From Holophagae bacterium (lineage in GTDB: Bacteria > Acidobacteriota > Holophagae > Acanthopleuribacterales > Acanthopleuribacteraceae): a stretch of 64,000 nt of DNA. The first letter of the stretch is position 1. The number at the start of each line of letters is the position of its first letter. Positions 61,324 to 64,000 of this stretch are shown piece after piece. The stretch is from the NCBI GenBank assembly GCA_029263455.1, contig JAJCXM010000003.1, forward strand, positions 310,001 through 374,000. Reading direction: 5' to 3'. Position numbers and translations under genes: made by a program. A model generated the notes under the pieces. The model was given only the letters and a program-made list of their open reading frames with translations. It did not search any database and was not told the DNA's origin.

Positions 61324-64000
61324 TTAGAAGCTGAAACGAAGGCCTAATTGTCCGCGCCAGCGGGATCGCAGATCATCGGTCTGGAACCGACCATCTGGGT
61401 CGCTGAACTGGATACGGTAGATAGGTTTACCTGTGTCATCATCAATTCCACGGTACGAGATCGGTGAAACCGCGTTGTTTTGAACATACTGTACACGGCC
61501 TGCCGTGTCGTCCAATAAGTTCATGAAGTTGAAGATATCGGCCGTGATTTGGAACTTATAACGTCCCAACTTCACGTCCTGGGCAACACGTACATCTAAA
61601 GTTCGACGCCAAGGCTCACGACTTGCATTACGTTCTACGATAGAACCGCGTGCATTTCGCAGTGCAGGGTCAGCTTCGATATAGGCATTAAAGTCAGCCC
61701 AAGTACCTCTGTCAATAATGACTTCATCTTCGCTCGCAGGCACGTACAACAAGTCGTTACTGAATTGGCCATCACCATTTAGATCACCATTAAAGGTGTT
61801 AGAAAATGGTCGACCAGACTGTGCGTTGTAGTACAACGACACTAAGGTGTTGCTTGGGAACATGTAGGCAAATGTGGCTGAGAAACGATGTTCGACATCG
61901 TAATCAGAAGCAGCCAAGGTTGGGTTGTTTGGATCGCCCGTCACTTCGTTGAAGCGCCAGTTAGAAATCGCTTGTGATGAGGTTCCATCATTAAGCGTTT
62001 CAGACTTTCCGTTTAAGTAGCTTACAGAGCTCGTCCAACGATCTTTCATGGGACGTTCCAGTTTTAGATTAAGCGTTGTTTGATCACCTTCGCTGTGATT
62101 GGTCAAATAGATGACGTCTGTCAGGGTGGGATCAACACGATCATAAACGGGGCGTCCATCAAACGAACGTTCAGAGGTCTCAAGCAAGTTGAGGTTCTGA
62201 TAAAGGATATCGTTCTCTGTTTTGCTGAAGATAAATTCCGCCGTTGCAATGATGTCGTAGAAAGGGAGCTTCGTGTCATAGGCAATGTTGGCACGCATGA
62301 CTTGTGGCATTTCGAAGCCAGGATCAATGAGATCAATCTCGTTGGTCAAGGTTCGCACGCCAGGGATTGTTTCGGGCTGGTTGAATGGATCTGGCTCAAA
62401 CGGGATATGGTTATCCGCGCTGACGCCACCGGAAACACGTGCCTGAACGCGACTGTAGTCGATTCCGGTATTGCCATACTGGTTTGAGATCCAAACGAAT
62501 GGTGCTCTACCAGAAAAAACGCCAATGCCGCCGCGTAATTGATGAACTGCATCACCTTTTACGTCCCAGTTAAAGCCAACTCGTGGTGACCATGCTTCAT
62601 TACCATCGGCCACTTCGTCGGTTCTCAAGCCAAACAATTCCTCGGAAAGAGGATTACGGCTCGGTTTGTCAGGATAGTTAGGGATGTCAAGGCGTAAGCC
62701 CATGGTGACGTTGAGATCAGGGTTAACGGCCCATTGGTCGCCAACATAGAAGCCCAACATCTGTACGTCAAACTCGGCTGGCTGGTTAGGGTCACTTGTG
62801 TTGGAAAAGCTGTAATCGTATTGTTCAACCCAGCCATTCTCGAAGTCTTCTAGGCTATTGAATTGATAAGCACCAAAGGCTTCACGAATGAAGAGGTTCT
62901 TAAAGGAAAACAGCTCGTTGTGTGTACCGACCGTAAGCGTGTGATTACCGCGGAAGAAGGTGACGTCATTGGTAATTTCAATGATGTCTTGATCCAAGGC
63001 GTTCTTTGTGGAAAAGCGTTCTGTTCCCACTTCAAACTCACCACCACCGGGAAGATTCTCGATCTCAATCCAGGGGAAAGGATCGGAGACGCCTGTGCGG
63101 CGATCTTTGATGGTTTGGTAGGTAATACGGAATTCATTATAAATATCACCGAAGGTGCTATTTAACTGAAGAACCGTTGAGTTGGTTTCATTGGGGAAAA
63201 TATATCCATTGCTAGGGAAGTTAAAGGTGAAACTCCCAGGGCGCAGAATATCATTCACCGCATCTATGTAGTTATGACGCAAGGTCAAACGATGCTCAGG
63301 TGAAATATTCAAGTCAAAGCGGACAAAGAAGTTGTCACTTTCCGTTTTGCGATTGGCTTCTTCGAAGCTACCTGGATCGTAACCATAGGTGTTGATCAGG
63401 ATATCGCGGAAACGAACCGCTTCGTCATAACGACCAAAGTTCTGGCCGCTGCCTGAATTGTCGCCTTCAGGGCGAATAGCCCAACCGGTTGGCTGGTCTT
63501 TATTTCTTAGCTCACCAGACACGAAAAAGAACAATTTGTCTTTGATGATAGGTCCACCGACCGACGCGCCCGTTTGCGTTTCTTCAAACGCACCGAATTC
63601 ACGGTCGTCAATTTCGCCAACAAAAGCATCGTCACGGAAGAAGTAAAATACGGATCCGTTATAGTCGTTGCTACCGCTCTTGGTTACGGCGTTGATGCCG
63701 CCACCGGTGAAGCCACCTTGGCGTACGTCATAAGGGGCAACTAAGAGCTGAACTTCTTGGATAGCTTCGATCGAAATCGGTTGCGCTTCCGCACTACCAC
63801 CTGGGTTGCCGTTTGCCGACAAACCGAAGAGGTCGTTATTAACGGCACCATCAATCAGGATATTGTTATAACGGTTATTGCGCCCAGCCACTGACAGCGT
63901 GCTCACGCCACCGTTAGAATCAAAATCATTAAAATACGATGACGTGCGGGCCAAATCTTCGATGCCACGCGCTAACGCTGGCAAGGTTTCAATGTCTTCG
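61324..64000 (-). CDS. Oar-like TonB-dependent receptor, N-terminal part outside window
   Basis: 892 codons are visible and the frame continues past the right edge (EDIETLPALARGIEDLA at the border), so the start, signal and carboxypeptidase-like repeat lie outside. Visible parts: plug-domain end VSTLSVAGRNNRYNNILIDGAVNNDLFG, GGFTGGGINAVTKSGSNDYNGSVFYFFR (in parts), and about 22 beta strands ending in LRSRWRGQLGLRFSF with the C-terminal aromatic residue used for outer-membrane insertion. Oar-like receptors take up large or peptide-like ligands with TonB; they are abundant in Acidobacteriota, Bacteroidota and Myxococcota. Confidence 0.92.
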   Translation of the reverse strand, partial: EDIETLPALARGIEDLARTSSYFNDFDSNGGVSTLSVAGRNNRYNNILIDGAVNNDLFGLSANGNPGGSAEAQPISIEAIQEVQLLVAPYDVRQGGFTGGGINAVTKSGSNDYNGSVFYFFRDDAFVGEIDDREFGAFEETQTGASVGGPIIKDKLFFFVSGELRNKDQPTGWAIRPEGDNSGSGQNFGRYDEAVRFRDILINTYGYDPGSFEEANRKTESDNFFVRFDLNISPEHRLTLRHNYIDAVNDILRPGSFTFNFPSNGYIFPNETNSTVLQLNSTFGDIYNEFRITYQTIKDRRTGVSDPFPWIEIENLPGGGEFEVGTERFSTKNALDQDIIEITNDVTFFRGNHTLTVGTHNELFSFKNLFIREAFGAYQFNSLEDFENGWVEQYDYSFSNTSDPNQPAEFDVQMLGFYVGDQWAVNPDLNVTMGLRLDIPNYPDKPSRNPLSEELFGLRTDEVADGNEAWSPRVGFNWDVKGDAVHQLRGGIGVFSGRAPFVWISNQYGNTGIDYSRVQARVSGGVSADNHIPFEPDPFNQPETIPGVRTLTNEIDLIDPGFEMPQVMRANIAYDTKLPFYDIIATAEFIFSKTENDILYQNLNLLETSERSFDGRPVYDRVDPTLTDVIYLTNHSEGDQTTLNLKLERPMKDRWTSSVSYLNGKSETLNDGTSSQAISNWRFNEVTGDPNNPTLAASDYDVEHRFSATFAYMFPSNTLVSLYYNAQSGRPFSNTFNGDLNGDGQFSNDLLYVPASEDEVIIDRGTWADFNAYIEADPALRNARGSIVERNASREPWRRTLDVRVAQDVKLGRYKFQITADIFNFMNLLDDTAGRVQYVQNNAVSPISYRGIDDDTGKPIYRIQFSDPDGRFQTDDLRSRWRGQLGLRFSF

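Overview
This window looks like a chromosomal segment of a Gram-negative, free-living heterotroph, most likely in or near the Acidobacteriota. That is inferred from family content: an Oar-like TonB-dependent receptor, a DUF5916 outer-membrane barrel protein, a CadC-type winged-helix regulator with a TolB-like propeller, an HzsA-related di-haem protein, and secreted proteins with dockerin-like ends. No rRNA or taxonomic marker is present, so the placement is tentative. Base composition is close to 50% GC. Genes are dense, with many 1-8 bp overlaps.

Layout. 1-3.4 kb: DUF5916 protein (cut by the left edge), a kinase-like/methyltransferase fusion and a YLDPATGS mini-protein. 3.7-8.4 kb: a translationally coupled set (NHL propeller, YtkA-like, MauG/CcpA-type di-haem peroxidase) followed by a LVIVD/choice-of-anchor-B-like secreted protein with a dockerin-like tail. 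Facing it is a 1022-residue HzsA-related protein that also ends in a dockerin-like tail. 11.8-24.5 kb: ordinary housekeeping and accessory metabolism (class C beta-lactamase-fold hydrolase, nitroreductase, DUF2071, ABC-2 exporter, AlkD-like protein, eukaryotic-type glycogen branching enzyme, M23 peptidase, M1 aminopeptidase). 24.5-34.5 kb: a complete phosphate operon, porin-pstS-pstC-pstA-pstB-phoU-phoB-phoR, preceded by a four-unit Pho box with exact 11-bp periodicity.

34.5-44.9 kb is the accessory segment. It has low gene density: two toxin-antitoxin pairs (RelE/HigB-like with HigA-like, and AbrB-like with Doc), several unrecognised small genes, a SUKH-like membrane protein and an IS200/IS605-type Y1 transposase bracketed by inverted REP sequences. 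Between the genes is a mosaic of palindromic repeats, and small inverted-repeat elements (MITEs) sit in it. Two of these MITEs lie exactly in the four-base loop of a hairpin, with the loop duplicated as target site; uninterrupted copies of both hairpins are present in the same window.

44.9-64 kb returns to ordinary chromosome: thioredoxin-like, PilZ, proline dehydrogenase, viroplasmin-RNase H with CYTH, a lamin-tail/CHRD secreted protein, a tRNA-binding protein next to a replication-type pair (unknown protein plus DnaC-like ATPase), an AmpG-like permease with a long insert, a desaturase, a class V aminotransferase with an FMN reductase, an NHL protein, a CadC-like regulator, two serine tRNAs with a clear promoter and terminator, and the C-terminal part of an Oar-like TonB receptor cut by the right edge.
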